Positions 1-6,579 are shown, numbered from the stretch's first letter. The stretch: DNA of 16,595 nucleotides from Chloroflexota bacterium (GCA_022561095.1 JADFRV010000034.1:1-16595); one strand, 5' to 3'. Program-made: numbers and translations. The notes: a model not told the origin generated them from the sequence alone.

Positions 1-142
1 GTTTAGAGGCCTGAGCTATGTCTTTCGGATGTGCGGGAAGTGTGCGGCTCACATCATCACCCGCAGGGGATTAGCCGGGCTGATGGATCAGGTCATCCTG
101 TAACGGTTTGATGAGGCAAACTGTTTATCTTATGAGGGACAC

Positions 143-895
143 TTGCAGAATGTGTCAGATATGGACAAGCAGCTTACAGTCATCTTAGCTGACCGGCGGC
201 CCCTCATGAGAGAGGCTTTTCGCGTCAACTTCGACAAGGTGGACCGGCTGCGTCTGGTGGCCGAAGTTGGCACCGTCGAGGAGGCCGAAGCAGCGGTTCT
301 GATGCTCCGCGCTGGGCTACTCATCCTTCAGAGCGACCTGCTGTCTGGCGGCCAAGTCGAGACGCTTTACCGCTTGAAGAGCTGGTGCCCTGATACCGCC
401 ATCATCATCATGGGAATTAGCGGCGTCAGCACTGGAGAGCTCGCAGAGGTCGCCTACCTAGGTCATCGCTGGTTGCCTGACCATGCCACGGCCGAGGACA
501 TGATGGCGGCGGTCCTGGATGACGCGCGGGACGGTACGGGCCCGCCCAACGGACCCGCATACCCTCCTGGGGGGGTGCCGATCTCGGCTGGAGAGCAACC
601 GCTAACCTCTCGAGAGACGGAGGTACTACGTCTGACGGCAGCGGGCCTCAGCAACCAGAAGATCGCCGACCAGCTCGTAATATCCAGGTACACGGTTCGA
701 AATCACATGAGGAACATCTTCGCCAAGTTGAAGGTGAAGAATCGAACCGCTGCCAGCGCCTTCATCCACGCCACATTGTTCGAGAGGGCCTTGACGCCGG
801 TGACCGCCCCCAATCATCCGGCTCCTTCGCAAGCGGCAAAAGGTTCTCGGCTGTTCCCCCGCATCCAGCACCTCCTTCAGAGGCGCAGCGCCTAG
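143..895 (+). CDS. LuxR/NarL-type transcriptional regulator with degenerate receiver domain
   Basis: Two-domain DNA-binding regulator: a receiver-like fold (about residues 10-130), a Gly/Pro-rich linker (131-150), and a LuxR-type helix-turn-helix (about 153-209) with the family signature LTSRETEVL and ISRYTVRNHMRNIFAKL. A gap-free mental alignment with NarL-family receivers works along the whole domain, but the key residues are altered. One acidic residue survives (D17), its neighbour is R18, the phospho-acceptor position is Q63, the conserved Thr/Ser is G91 and the conserved Lys is D113. It is therefore probably not switched by phosphorylation. The start is undecided: TTG 143 (given) lies 3 nt after the purine-rich GAGGGA at 134-139, GTG 152 lies 12 nt after it, and ATG 161 gives the N-terminus most typical of the family but is 21 nt away. 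It has no kinase directly beside it; the nearest is at 2830. Residue numbers count from TTG 143. Family assignment is strong; its targets are unknown. Confidence 0.9.
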   Translation: MQNVSDMDKQLTVILADRRPLMREAFRVNFDKVDRLRLVAEVGTVEEAEAAVLMLRAGLLILQSDLLSGGQVETLYRLKSWCPDTAIIIMGISGVSTGELAEVAYLGHRWLPDHATAEDMMAAVLDDARDGTGPPNGPAYPPGGVPISAGEQPLTSRETEVLRLTAAGLSNQKIADQLVISRYTVRNHMRNIFAKLKVKNRTAASAFIHATLFERALTPVTAPNHPAPSQAAKGSRLFPRIQHLLQRRSA

Positions 896-993
896 GCGGG
901 CTAGTACTTTCGGCCCATAAGATTGGGTCATTCGCCGCATAGATTCCTTCGGGCAATACCCTTATGCTCTGTCATGGAATATTGACTTATACG

Positions 994-999
994 TATTAT
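994..999 (+). promoter_or_regulatory. Possible -10 element for the repeat surface protein
   Basis: TATTAT, five of six matches to the -10 consensus, sits in a short AT-rich patch inside otherwise GC-rich DNA and would give a leader of about 35 nt. No good -35 lies at 16-18 bp; a TTGACT at 982-987 is too close to pair with it. Weak call. Confidence 0.3.
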
Positions 1000-1040
1000 T
1001 ATTCGCGCATCGGTATCGGAAAAACGAAGGGAGCATGTCA

Positions 1041-2510
1041 ATGTGGCGGTGGATTATGAGTCGGCGGCGTGGCTGGCGGCAGCGACGGGACTATTGGTCG
1101 AGAACCTCTCGGAGTTCTGACGCTAATCACCGGACAGGCGGTTGGCTGGCTGTTGCGGCCAGCGCTCTCGTGATTTCGTTCGTTGCCAGCGCCCTCTGGC
1201 TGGCCGGTGGGTTCGGCGGCGGGCCGGCTGAGCAGGCCGTTTCGGCCGTGGTGCGGGTCGTGCCCGCCAATGATGCAGTCGCGGCCTCTAGCGACTTGCC
1301 CAGCAGCGTCACGCTGGAGCAGTGGCAGCCAGTGGGCGTAGGCAGCCCGCAGTGGATTACGGGTGCCCTAAACGTGGGTAAATCCGACTACGCCGAAGGA
1401 GAGGTCGTCCCGTTTCAGCTGACCATCCCAGCGAACATCGCCGCTGGAACGTACGATTTCACTGTGTGTCGGGACTATCACCTTGGGTCTCAGTTCGGAT
1501 ACCTCTTTCTTGACGACTTCGACACCGACAAAGCAGCGGTCCCCGGAGGGTCAATCTCCGATACGAACAGTCCGTTCGACGGTGTGAACGCCACTATCGA
1601 TTCATTTAATGAGACCAATCTACAGGGGAGCTGCAACAACGCCGAGGAAGCGGCGACAACAGTCACAATTACTACCAAGACCGTAGACCCGAATGGCCCA
1701 GCCTACGTCCTCTGGGGCGGCCACCTGGCTGAGCCTAACGATCCCGGGGTAGGCCCAGGGAACGGGGCGTCATCTTGGTCTGGGGCGAGCCTGCACATGA
1801 CGCTACAGACGCCCAGTAAGGATGTCCAGATAATGACCGCGGCGATTGAGCCGGTCTCCACGCCTACACCGACGGCGACATCGACTAGCACGCCGACGCC
1901 GACCGCAACGTCGACAAGCACACCGACGCCGACGGCGACCTCCACCAGCACGCCGACGCCGACGGCGACATCGACCAGCACGCCTACACCGACGGCGACG
2001 TCGACCAGCACGCCTACACCGACGGCGACGTCGACCAGCACGCCTACACCGACGGCGACCTCGACGAGCACGCCTACACCGACGGCGACCTCGACGAGCA
2101 CGCCTACACCGACGGCGACATCGACGAGCACGCCGACACCGACGGCGACGTCGACGAGCACGCCTACGCCGACGGCGACATCGACGAGCACGCCGACGCC
2201 AACAGCAACGTCGACAAGCACGCCGACACCGACGGCGACATCGACGAGCACACCGACACCGACGGCGACGTCGACGAGCACACCGACACCGACCGCGACG
2301 TCGACCAGCACGCCTACACCGACGGCGACGGCTGTGCCCGCGGCTGTGCTGCCGGCAGTCTTACCTCCGACAGGCGGCTTGGCTGCGCTGGCTGAAGACG
2401 GTTTCCCCCTGATCCTGCTGGCCCTCATCGGCATGGCCCTGATCGGCGGCAGCGGCTGGGTCATCTGGCGCGACCGCCGCTTGAACAGCCGAGGCGGCAG
2501 CGGCTCCTAG
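1041..2510 (+). CDS. Surface protein with Thr/Pro/Ser decapeptide repeats and LPxTG-like sorting signal
   Basis: Exported, probably cell-wall-anchored protein of 489 residues. A basic N-terminus (Arg-rich, about 1-32) precedes one hydrophobic helix (about 35-58) that acts as signal or anchor. An extracellular domain (about 75-270) follows, with a stretch like GALNVGKSDYAEGEVVPFQL that I recall from other Chloroflexota/Actinobacteria surface proteins. Residues 274-430 are tandem TPTPTATSTS decapeptides, a likely glycosylated stalk. The C-terminus has LPPTG (441-445), a hydrophobic segment and an Arg-rich tail, the tripartite pattern of sortase substrates. Start: GAAGGGAG at 1026-1033 is 7 nt before ATG 1041 but only 1 nt before ATG 1035, so 1041 is preferred. 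The gene stands alone: about 145 bp from its upstream neighbour and closed by a strong terminator. No sortase gene is in the window. The long frames on other strands across the repeat are artefacts of its GC-rich period. Confidence 0.85.
   Translation: MWRWIMSRRRGWRQRRDYWSRTSRSSDANHRTGGWLAVAASALVISFVASALWLAGGFGGGPAEQAVSAVVRVVPANDAVAASSDLPSSVTLEQWQPVGVGSPQWITGALNVGKSDYAEGEVVPFQLTIPANIAAGTYDFTVCRDYHLGSQFGYLFLDDFDTDKAAVPGGSISDTNSPFDGVNATIDSFNETNLQGSCNNAEEAATTVTITTKTVDPNGPAYVLWGGHLAEPNDPGVGPGNGASSWSGASLHMTLQTPSKDVQIMTAAIEPVSTPTPTATSTSTPTPTATSTSTPTPTATSTSTPTPTATSTSTPTPTATSTSTPTPTATSTSTPTPTATSTSTPTPTATSTSTPTPTATSTSTPTPTATSTSTPTPTATSTSTPTPTATSTSTPTPTATSTSTPTPTATSTSTPTPTATSTSTPTPTATAVPAAVLPAVLPPTGGLAALAEDGFPLILLALIGMALIGGSGWVIWRDRRLNSRGGSGS
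1860..2330 (+). repeat. Tandem 30-bp coding repeat, 15 full units plus a partial one
   Basis: Period-30 direct repeat: two units fill each 60-base block, giving 15 complete units from 1860 to 2309 and a partial unit to about 2330. Each unit encodes TPTPTATSTS. Differences between units fall mainly in third codon positions (ccg/cct, aca/acg, gac/gca-type changes that remain synonymous), while the amino-acid pattern is invariant. Units between about 1981 and 2130 are the most alike at the DNA level, suggesting recent local duplication. Copy number may vary among strains. Confidence 0.95.
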
Positions 2511-2529
2511 TACTATAGGCTGGCAATTG

Positions 2530-2563
2530 GACCGGCCGGGGTGTGTGTTCGCCCCGGCCGGTC
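2530..2563 (+). terminator. Rho-independent-like terminator after the surface protein gene
   Basis: Perfect 12-bp inverted repeat: GACCGGCCGGGG at 2530-2541, a 10-nt loop, and CCCCGGCCGGTC at 2552-2563, followed by only three T residues. It starts 20 nt after the stop codon of the surface protein. The stem is very stable; the T-tract is short, as is common in GC-rich genomes. Confidence 0.85.
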
Positions 2564-2625
2564 TTTACGGTTGTGAAAATAGTTTGAGATTGTTGCGGCG
2601 TGCCCTTCAATAGGACATAATCGCC

Positions 2626-2655
2626 TTGACAACTACACCTTTGTTTCTGGATACT
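2626..2655 (+). promoter_or_regulatory. Housekeeping-type promoter upstream of the histidine kinase
   Basis: Perfect -35 TTGACA (2626-2631), an 18-bp spacer, and -10 GATACT (2650-2655, four of six matches). It predicts a transcript start near 2662 and therefore a leader of about 168 nt before the GTG at 2830. It lies just after the previous terminator, so the following gene has its own transcription unit. Confidence 0.7.
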
Positions 2656-2661
2656 TTAAAC

Positions 2662-2825
2662 GTATCGACAGAGCCGCATCTGTCGATGCTTTGACGCTCT
2701 TGGGTCTCATCGCCGCACCCCCGCGAGCAATCACTCAGACTCGAGAGCGTCCTTCTATTGCGCTCACGCCGAGCGTGGTTCTGTAACTGATTTCTCCTAT
2801 CCGCCATCTCTATATTAGAGGGCGG
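2662..2825 (+). promoter_or_regulatory. Structured 5' leader (candidate cis-regulatory RNA) of the histidine kinase gene
   Basis: Four inverted repeats lie between the predicted start and the GTG. P1: ATCGACAGA (2664-2672) with TCTGTCGAT (2679-2687), a perfect 9 bp with a 6-nt loop, extendable by a U-G and a G-C pair to 2662/2689. P2: 2693-2707 with 2737-2751, 15 consecutive pairs of which two are G-U, and a 29-nt loop. A small stem: CGCTC (2761-2765) with GAGCG (2771-2775). P3: CCGCC (2801-2805) plus CTCTA (2808-2812) against TAGAG plus GGCGG (2816-2825), with a 2-nt bulge and a 3-nt loop. P3 contains the only plausible ribosome binding site, AGAGG at 2817-2821. P1 lies at the predicted start and could instead be a protein operator. 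No known riboswitch class was recognised. Confidence 0.5.
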
Positions 2826-2829
2826 TACA

Positions 2830-4257
2830 GTGGAGTCTTACCCAGATCTTGTACGGGAAATGCGGACTGCCAAGCGCTTCGCTTATGCGGTCTTCGCGGC
2901 CTTTGTATTTGCGGCGCTCCCTCTCTATATCTTCATCTTTCGCCTCTCAGCCTTGGAGCTCAGCGTCGCCCTCGGTCCCGTCTTCCTGACTGTCGCAGCC
3001 ATTGAGATGTTCTCCCGCTGGGAGTACCGCATGCGCAGACGGCACGCCTATCCACACTTGCTCGGCTACCGGCTCGCGGCCATTCACCAATTCGCTCAGG
3101 CTTGCCATGAGGCGGTAGGCCTGCTGGCGCAGTTCCTCTGCCCGCAGGCTGTTGTTGTCGCCTGGTTGGAGGAGGACGGACAGGAGCTGCAGCCTGTAGC
3201 CGCATACGGGATGCCAGAAGGCTGGTTGCCTACGGCCCCCAGGATCACTCTCGCCGCTCGTTCCATGAAGGAGGCGGTCGACCATGGCCGCGTGCTGACC
3301 AAGCCCTCAGCGGTGGGCGATCCCTGGTTCGCCGCCGCCCATCCCGGTGCGTGCGTTGTCTACGTACCTCTCCGGTCTCAGGACCGGCCCAAGGGACTGC
3401 TGGCGATCGCCACCTCTGATAGCAACCATATCACTAAGGACCACAGGCTCCTCTCGTCTCTCGGTATGGTGCTGGCGCTCGCCCTAGACAACTGCCGCCT
3501 CTACGAGGGTGAGCGCGCGAGCGCGCGCCGCCTGCAAGAGCTGAATCGCATGAAGAGCGACTTCCTCATCACCGTCTCCCATGAGCTGCGCACCCCTCTT
3601 ACGTCCGTGCGCATGGCGGCGGAGATGCTGCTGGAGGAGGAGGAGAAGCGGGACTCCGGAGGCATCAGAGCTCGTCTCGCGCGTAGCATCGCCAAAGGGG
3701 CGAACCGGCTCACGGCGCTGGTCGCAGATCTGGTGGACGTCTCCCGCGAGGATGAGTTCGCTCCCAGACTGGAGCTGGAGCCTCTGCCGGCGCAGGAGAT
3801 GGTCTCCGGCGCTGTCGCCCTCATGAACCCCCTGCTCGCCGCCAAGCGGCAGACGCTCTCGGTCGAGATCGCGGACCCGGCGCCGACCGTGCTGGTGGAC
3901 AGGCGTCGCTTCGAGCAGGTCGTCCTGAACCTGCTCTCTAATGCCCACCGTCACACCCCCGTCGGCGGCCGCCTCGATGTACGCATCTCAAGCAGGAACA
4001 ATGAAGCGATCATCGCCGTCACGGACTCGGGCCCCGGCGTCGTCGAGGAGGAGCGCGAGCTCATATTCGAGCCGTTCTTCCGCGGCGATAGCTCCGGCAT
4101 GGGGTTGGGGCTGGCCATCGCCAAGTCTGTGGTTGAGCTGCACAACGGCCGTATCTGGGTGGAGAACAACCCGGAGGGCAGGGGCAGCACCTTCTTTGTC
4201 GCCCTGCCCAGGCATGTGGTGAAGACCCCCGCCGTACCCGCTTCCACCACCGCCTGA
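2830..4257 (+). CDS. Membrane-bound GAF-domain sensor histidine kinase (orphan)
   Basis: Sensor kinase of 475 residues. Two hydrophobic helices (about 17-38 and 43-61) form an N-terminal hairpin with almost no outside loop. A GAF-like domain (about 85-222) follows, then a linker helix, the HisKA dimerisation domain with phospho-acceptor H251 in FLITVSHELRTPLTSV, and a HATPase domain. All ATP-binding boxes are intact: N box VLNLLSNAHRHTP (N371), G1 DSGPG (399-403), F box FEPFF and G2 GMGLGLAIAKS (423-). The input signal is unknown and is probably cytoplasmic or within the membrane. No response regulator is adjacent; the regulator at 143 lacks the acceptor Asp, so it is an unlikely ordinary partner. 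The start is GTG, 8 nt after AGAGG, itself inside a hairpin. Full length, no defects seen. Confidence 0.93.
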   Translation: MESYPDLVREMRTAKRFAYAVFAAFVFAALPLYIFIFRLSALELSVALGPVFLTVAAIEMFSRWEYRMRRRHAYPHLLGYRLAAIHQFAQACHEAVGLLAQFLCPQAVVVAWLEEDGQELQPVAAYGMPEGWLPTAPRITLAARSMKEAVDHGRVLTKPSAVGDPWFAAAHPGACVVYVPLRSQDRPKGLLAIATSDSNHITKDHRLLSSLGMVLALALDNCRLYEGERASARRLQELNRMKSDFLITVSHELRTPLTSVRMAAEMLLEEEEKRDSGGIRARLARSIAKGANRLTALVADLVDVSREDEFAPRLELEPLPAQEMVSGAVALMNPLLAAKRQTLSVEIADPAPTVLVDRRRFEQVVLNLLSNAHRHTPVGGRLDVRISSRNNEAIIAVTDSGPGVVEEERELIFEPFFRGDSSGMGLGLAIAKSVVELHNGRIWVENNPEGRGSTFFVALPRHVVKTPAVPASTTA

Positions 4258-4285
4258 GCGACGCGGGCTTCAGCGCTGCATCCGC

Positions 4286-4291
4286 TATAAT
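4286..4291 (+). promoter_or_regulatory. Consensus -10 element giving a leaderless recF transcript
   Basis: A perfect TATAAT is separated from the recF ATG (4298) by exactly 6 nt, so initiation 6-7 nt downstream would begin the mRNA at the start codon. No -35 match is seen at 15-18 bp and no Shine-Dalgarno sequence precedes the ATG, both consistent with leaderless expression. Confidence 0.6.
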
Positions 4292-4297
4292 TGGCCC

Positions 4298-5491
4298 ATG
4301 CGGCTGCTCCGTCTCCGGCTGTTCGATTACCGCAATTTCCATCGCCTGGACTTCTCGCCGGGGCCCGGCGCCAGCGTGCTCGTCGGCGCCAACGCCCAGG
4401 GGAAGACCAACCTCTTGGAGTCCGCGTACCTGCTGGCCACCATGAAGGAGCTCCGCGTCGAGACTGAGGCGCAAATCATCCGCTGGCAGGTGGTTGATGA
4501 CGCGATCCCGGTCGCCCGCGTCGTCGGCGAGGCCGAGACCGCGGGCGGCGGCCTTAAGCTGGAGGTGGCTGTCGTCGGCCGGCAGGGCAGCAACGGGCTC
4601 GTCGCCAGCAAGACCGTCAAGGTCAACGGCGTTCCCAAGCGGCTGTCCGATGCGGTCGGGCGCCTGACCGCCGTGATGTTCACCGCCGCCGACATCGACC
4701 TGATCACTGGGGCGCCGTCGTCGCGGCGGCGCTATATCGACATAACGCTATCGCAGGTGGACCGTGGCTACGTCTCCGCCCGCTCCCGCCTGGAGCGTGT
4801 CATCGCCCAGCGAAACCACCTCCTCAAGCGCATCCGCGAAGGGCTCGCCCGAAAGGACGAGCTCGCCTTCTGGGACGCCGAGCTCGCCCGCGACGGCGGC
4901 TATCTGTTCGCCGTCCGCGCCGTCGCCCTCTCCGAGCTGGCCCTCCTCGCCGCTGAGGCTCACGCCTCACTCGCTCCCACCGAGGAGCTGCGGCTGGAGT
5001 ACCGGCCGCGGCTGGAGGGGCGGGCGCCGGATAGCCTCTCCGATGCTGCCGCTGCCGCGGAGGCGTACGGAGAGGCGTTGCGGCGCGGCATATCCCGCGA
5101 CGTGGCCGCCGGCATGACCCTTCAGGGCCCGCACCGCGATGATATCGCCTTCTTCCTGGACGGTATGTCCGCCTCCGGCTTCGCCTCTCGCGCCCAGCAG
5201 CGCACCATCGCCCTCGCTCTCCGCCTGGCCGAGGCGCGGCTCCTGCACTCGCGACGAAGCGAGCCGCCCCTGCTGCTCCTGGACGACATCCTGTCCGAGA
5301 TGGACGCCGGCCGCGCCCGCTCCGTCATCGAGGCCGTCTCCGGCTACGACCAACTGCTCGTCACCGCCACGGACGTCGACCGCTTTCCGCGGCAGTTCCT
5401 GGACCGCGCCGTCGTCTTCTCAGTGGATGCGGGTGCAATAGCGCCGCTCTCGGCGCGGGCGGTGGCTAGCCGCGGAACAGCGGAGAGCTGA
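4298..5491 (+). CDS. recF: DNA replication and repair protein RecF
   Basis: SMC/ABC-type ATPase that binds DNA at single-/double-strand junctions and helps RecO/RecR load RecA at gaps. Walker A is GANAQGKT (30-37, K36). The RecF-typical GPHRDD follows near 277-282. The ABC signature is ASRAQQRTIAL, where the commonest RecF form has Gly instead of A299. Walker B is LLLLDD (325-330) followed by ILSEMD, then the TATD motif (356-359). At 397 residues it is slightly longer than the usual roughly 360-380, with an Ala-rich insertion near 248-258. The N-terminus MRLLRLRLFDYRNF is the standard RecF start, supporting ATG 4298. The usual dnaA-dnaN-recF-gyrB neighbours are absent. It overlaps the convergent lipid kinase gene by 26 bp. 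Identification is firm. Confidence 0.96.
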   Translation: MRLLRLRLFDYRNFHRLDFSPGPGASVLVGANAQGKTNLLESAYLLATMKELRVETEAQIIRWQVVDDAIPVARVVGEAETAGGGLKLEVAVVGRQGSNGLVASKTVKVNGVPKRLSDAVGRLTAVMFTAADIDLITGAPSSRRRYIDITLSQVDRGYVSARSRLERVIAQRNHLLKRIREGLARKDELAFWDAELARDGGYLFAVRAVALSELALLAAEAHASLAPTEELRLEYRPRLEGRAPDSLSDAAAAAEAYGEALRRGISRDVAAGMTLQGPHRDDIAFFLDGMSASGFASRAQQRTIALALRLAEARLLHSRRSEPPLLLLDDILSEMDAGRARSVIEAVSGYDQLLVTATDVDRFPRQFLDRAVVFSVDAGAIAPLSARAVASRGTAES

Positions 5492-6386
5492 GGCCCTTCG
5501 GCACGGCCACCCAGAGCGCCGAGGGCGCGATCTCCACCCGCGTCGGGGATCGCTCATAGGCGTCGCCGTCGAGCTGCACAGGCAGCGGCTCCTTCCAGGC
5601 CAGCTCCAGCCGCCGCGCTTTTCGATACAGCACCTTATTCGACCGCAGATGGCGTCGTAACAGCGTCCTCAGGGCGTGCAGGATGATGTCCACCGTGCCC
5701 TTCCCCTGGTACACGCACACGTCCAGCAGACCGTCGTTCGCCACCGCCTCGCCGGTGATCTCCACCAGGCCGGCGTAGTTGCGGGTGTTCCCCGCCACCA
5801 GCATCAACACGTCCGCAGTCTGCTGCTCGCCGTCGAAGCTCAGCGTGATCGCCGACGAGCGGTAGCGGAGCGTCTCCCTTAGGGCGGCGATAGCGTACAT
5901 TACCGCCCCAAATCGGCTCTTCAGCCCCGCATGGACGCGCCGGCCGATAGCCCCGTCCAGGCCGTAGCCGGCCATCAGCAGGAAGTAGCGTTCGCCCGCC
6001 CGCCCCAGGTCGATGCGGCGCCGCTCGCCCTCAACCGCCGCCCTTACCGCCTCGATAGGCTTTCTCGGAATTCCTATCTCCTTTGCCCAGATGTTGACCG
6101 TGCCGGCGCGGATCACCGCCAGCGCCGTCTCGCTACCGGCCAGGCCGTTCACCGCCTCGTTCAGCGTGCCGTCCCCGCCGACGACGAACAGCAGTGGCAG
6201 CTCCCGCTCCGCCGCTGCCGCCGCCAGCTCAGTCGCCTGCCGCGGCCCCTCCGTCCGCCGCCACTCCACCTGCCAGCCCTCCGCCTTCAGCCAGCGGTCG
6301 GCCTCGTCCAGCCGCTTGTCGGAGGGGACGTTGTGCGCCGCCGGGTTCACGATCACCAGCGTCTCCTTGCGGCTGTACTTGCTCAT
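5466..6386 (-). CDS. Diacylglycerol kinase family lipid kinase (YegS/DgkB-like)
   Basis: Soluble ATP-dependent lipid kinase, 306 residues, the normal length for the family. The N-terminal catalytic lobe has VIVNPAA (11-17), the nucleotide-binding GGDGTLNE (70-77), and RAGTVNIWAKEIGIP (93-107), the counterpart of the family's GTxNxxAxxLGIP. The C-terminal beta-sandwich lobe includes LMAGYGLDG, AGNTRNYAG, NDGLLDVCV and the closing QLDGDAYE. The substrate is probably diacylglycerol or a related lipid alcohol; which one cannot be read from the sequence. The ATG at 6386 has no Shine-Dalgarno sequence but a -10-like hexamer 6 nt upstream, and a perfect dyad overlaps its promoter, so it is probably repressor-controlled and leaderless. 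Its 3' end overlaps recF tail-to-tail. Confidence 0.93.
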   Translation of the reverse strand: MSKYSRKETLVIVNPAAHNVPSDKRLDEADRWLKAEGWQVEWRRTEGPRQATELAAAAAERELPLLFVVGGDGTLNEAVNGLAGSETALAVIRAGTVNIWAKEIGIPRKPIEAVRAAVEGERRRIDLGRAGERYFLLMAGYGLDGAIGRRVHAGLKSRFGAVMYAIAALRETLRYRSSAITLSFDGEQQTADVLMLVAGNTRNYAGLVEITGEAVANDGLLDVCVYQGKGTVDIILHALRTLLRRHLRSNKVLYRKARRLELAWKEPLPVQLDGDAYERSPTRVEIAPSALWVAVPKGLSSPLFRG

Positions 6387-6392
6387 GGCGAG

Positions 6393-6398
6393 ATACTA
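6393..6398 (-). promoter_or_regulatory. Possible -10 element for the lipid kinase, leaderless arrangement
   Basis: Read on the minus strand this is TAGTAT, four of six consensus matches, with 6 nt (6387-6392) to the ATG. The spacing is identical to that of recF. A weak -35 (TTGTGG, minus strand, 6422-6417) lies 18 bp upstream. There is no Shine-Dalgarno sequence. Confidence 0.45.
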
Positions 6399-6403
6399 TT
6401 CGA

Positions 6404-6423
6404 CTTGTGGTAGTGACCACAAG
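6404..6423. promoter_or_regulatory. Perfect dyad, likely operator for the lipid kinase gene
   Basis: CTTGTGGT (6404-6411), a 4-bp spacer, and ACCACAAG (6416-6423) form a perfect 8-bp inverted repeat. It covers the -35 position and most of the spacer of the minus-strand promoter, a typical place for a repressor. The shape, TGGT-N4-ACCA with extended arms, is like sites of dimeric helix-turn-helix repressors (GntR or TetR type), but the regulator is not identifiable here. Confidence 0.6.
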
Positions 6424-6579
6424 CTGGGCAGCCGTTATCATGATCACGCCTGCCTCCCTGAGGCATCGCCTTTCCTTCTCGACGAAAGCTGGCGTTCGCG
6501 CGAGCAAGAGGAGACCGTCGACTGAGGCCGGCGGCATCACGGACAGTCGGAGCATCGTATTTGGAGGTCGCCTGAGAGT

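Noticed and set aside
2..103. Open plus-strand frame from the left edge ending in TAA at 101-103, which could be the 3' end of an upstream gene
   Set aside because: Only 33 codons, no recognisable motif and codon use unlike the neighbouring genes; it cannot be told from chance.
896..930. Weak stem GGCCCA/TGGGTC after the regulator gene considered as a terminator
   Set aside because: Six pairs including a G-U and no T-run; too weak to support.
982..987. TTGACT as a -35 box for the surface protein gene
   Set aside because: No -10-like hexamer lies 16-18 bp downstream; the region there is GCGCAT.
1860..2330. Regular 30-bp repeats considered as a CRISPR array
   Set aside because: The units are directly adjacent with no unique spacers and are in frame within a coding sequence.
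1703..2464. Long minus-strand frame with VAVGVGVLVD repeats, and a plus-strand Arg-rich frame at 1846-2412
   Set aside because: Both are produced by the 30-bp period of the real repeat gene, which has a start signal, export signal, sorting signal and terminator.
2607..2807. Minus-strand 66-codon frame in the gene-free stretch
   Set aside because: No family resemblance or ribosome binding site; the stretch is better explained by the plus-strand promoter and leader.
6434..6445. ATCATGAT palindrome between the lipid kinase and VOC genes
   Set aside because: Eight bases only, not aligned with any promoter, easily due to chance.
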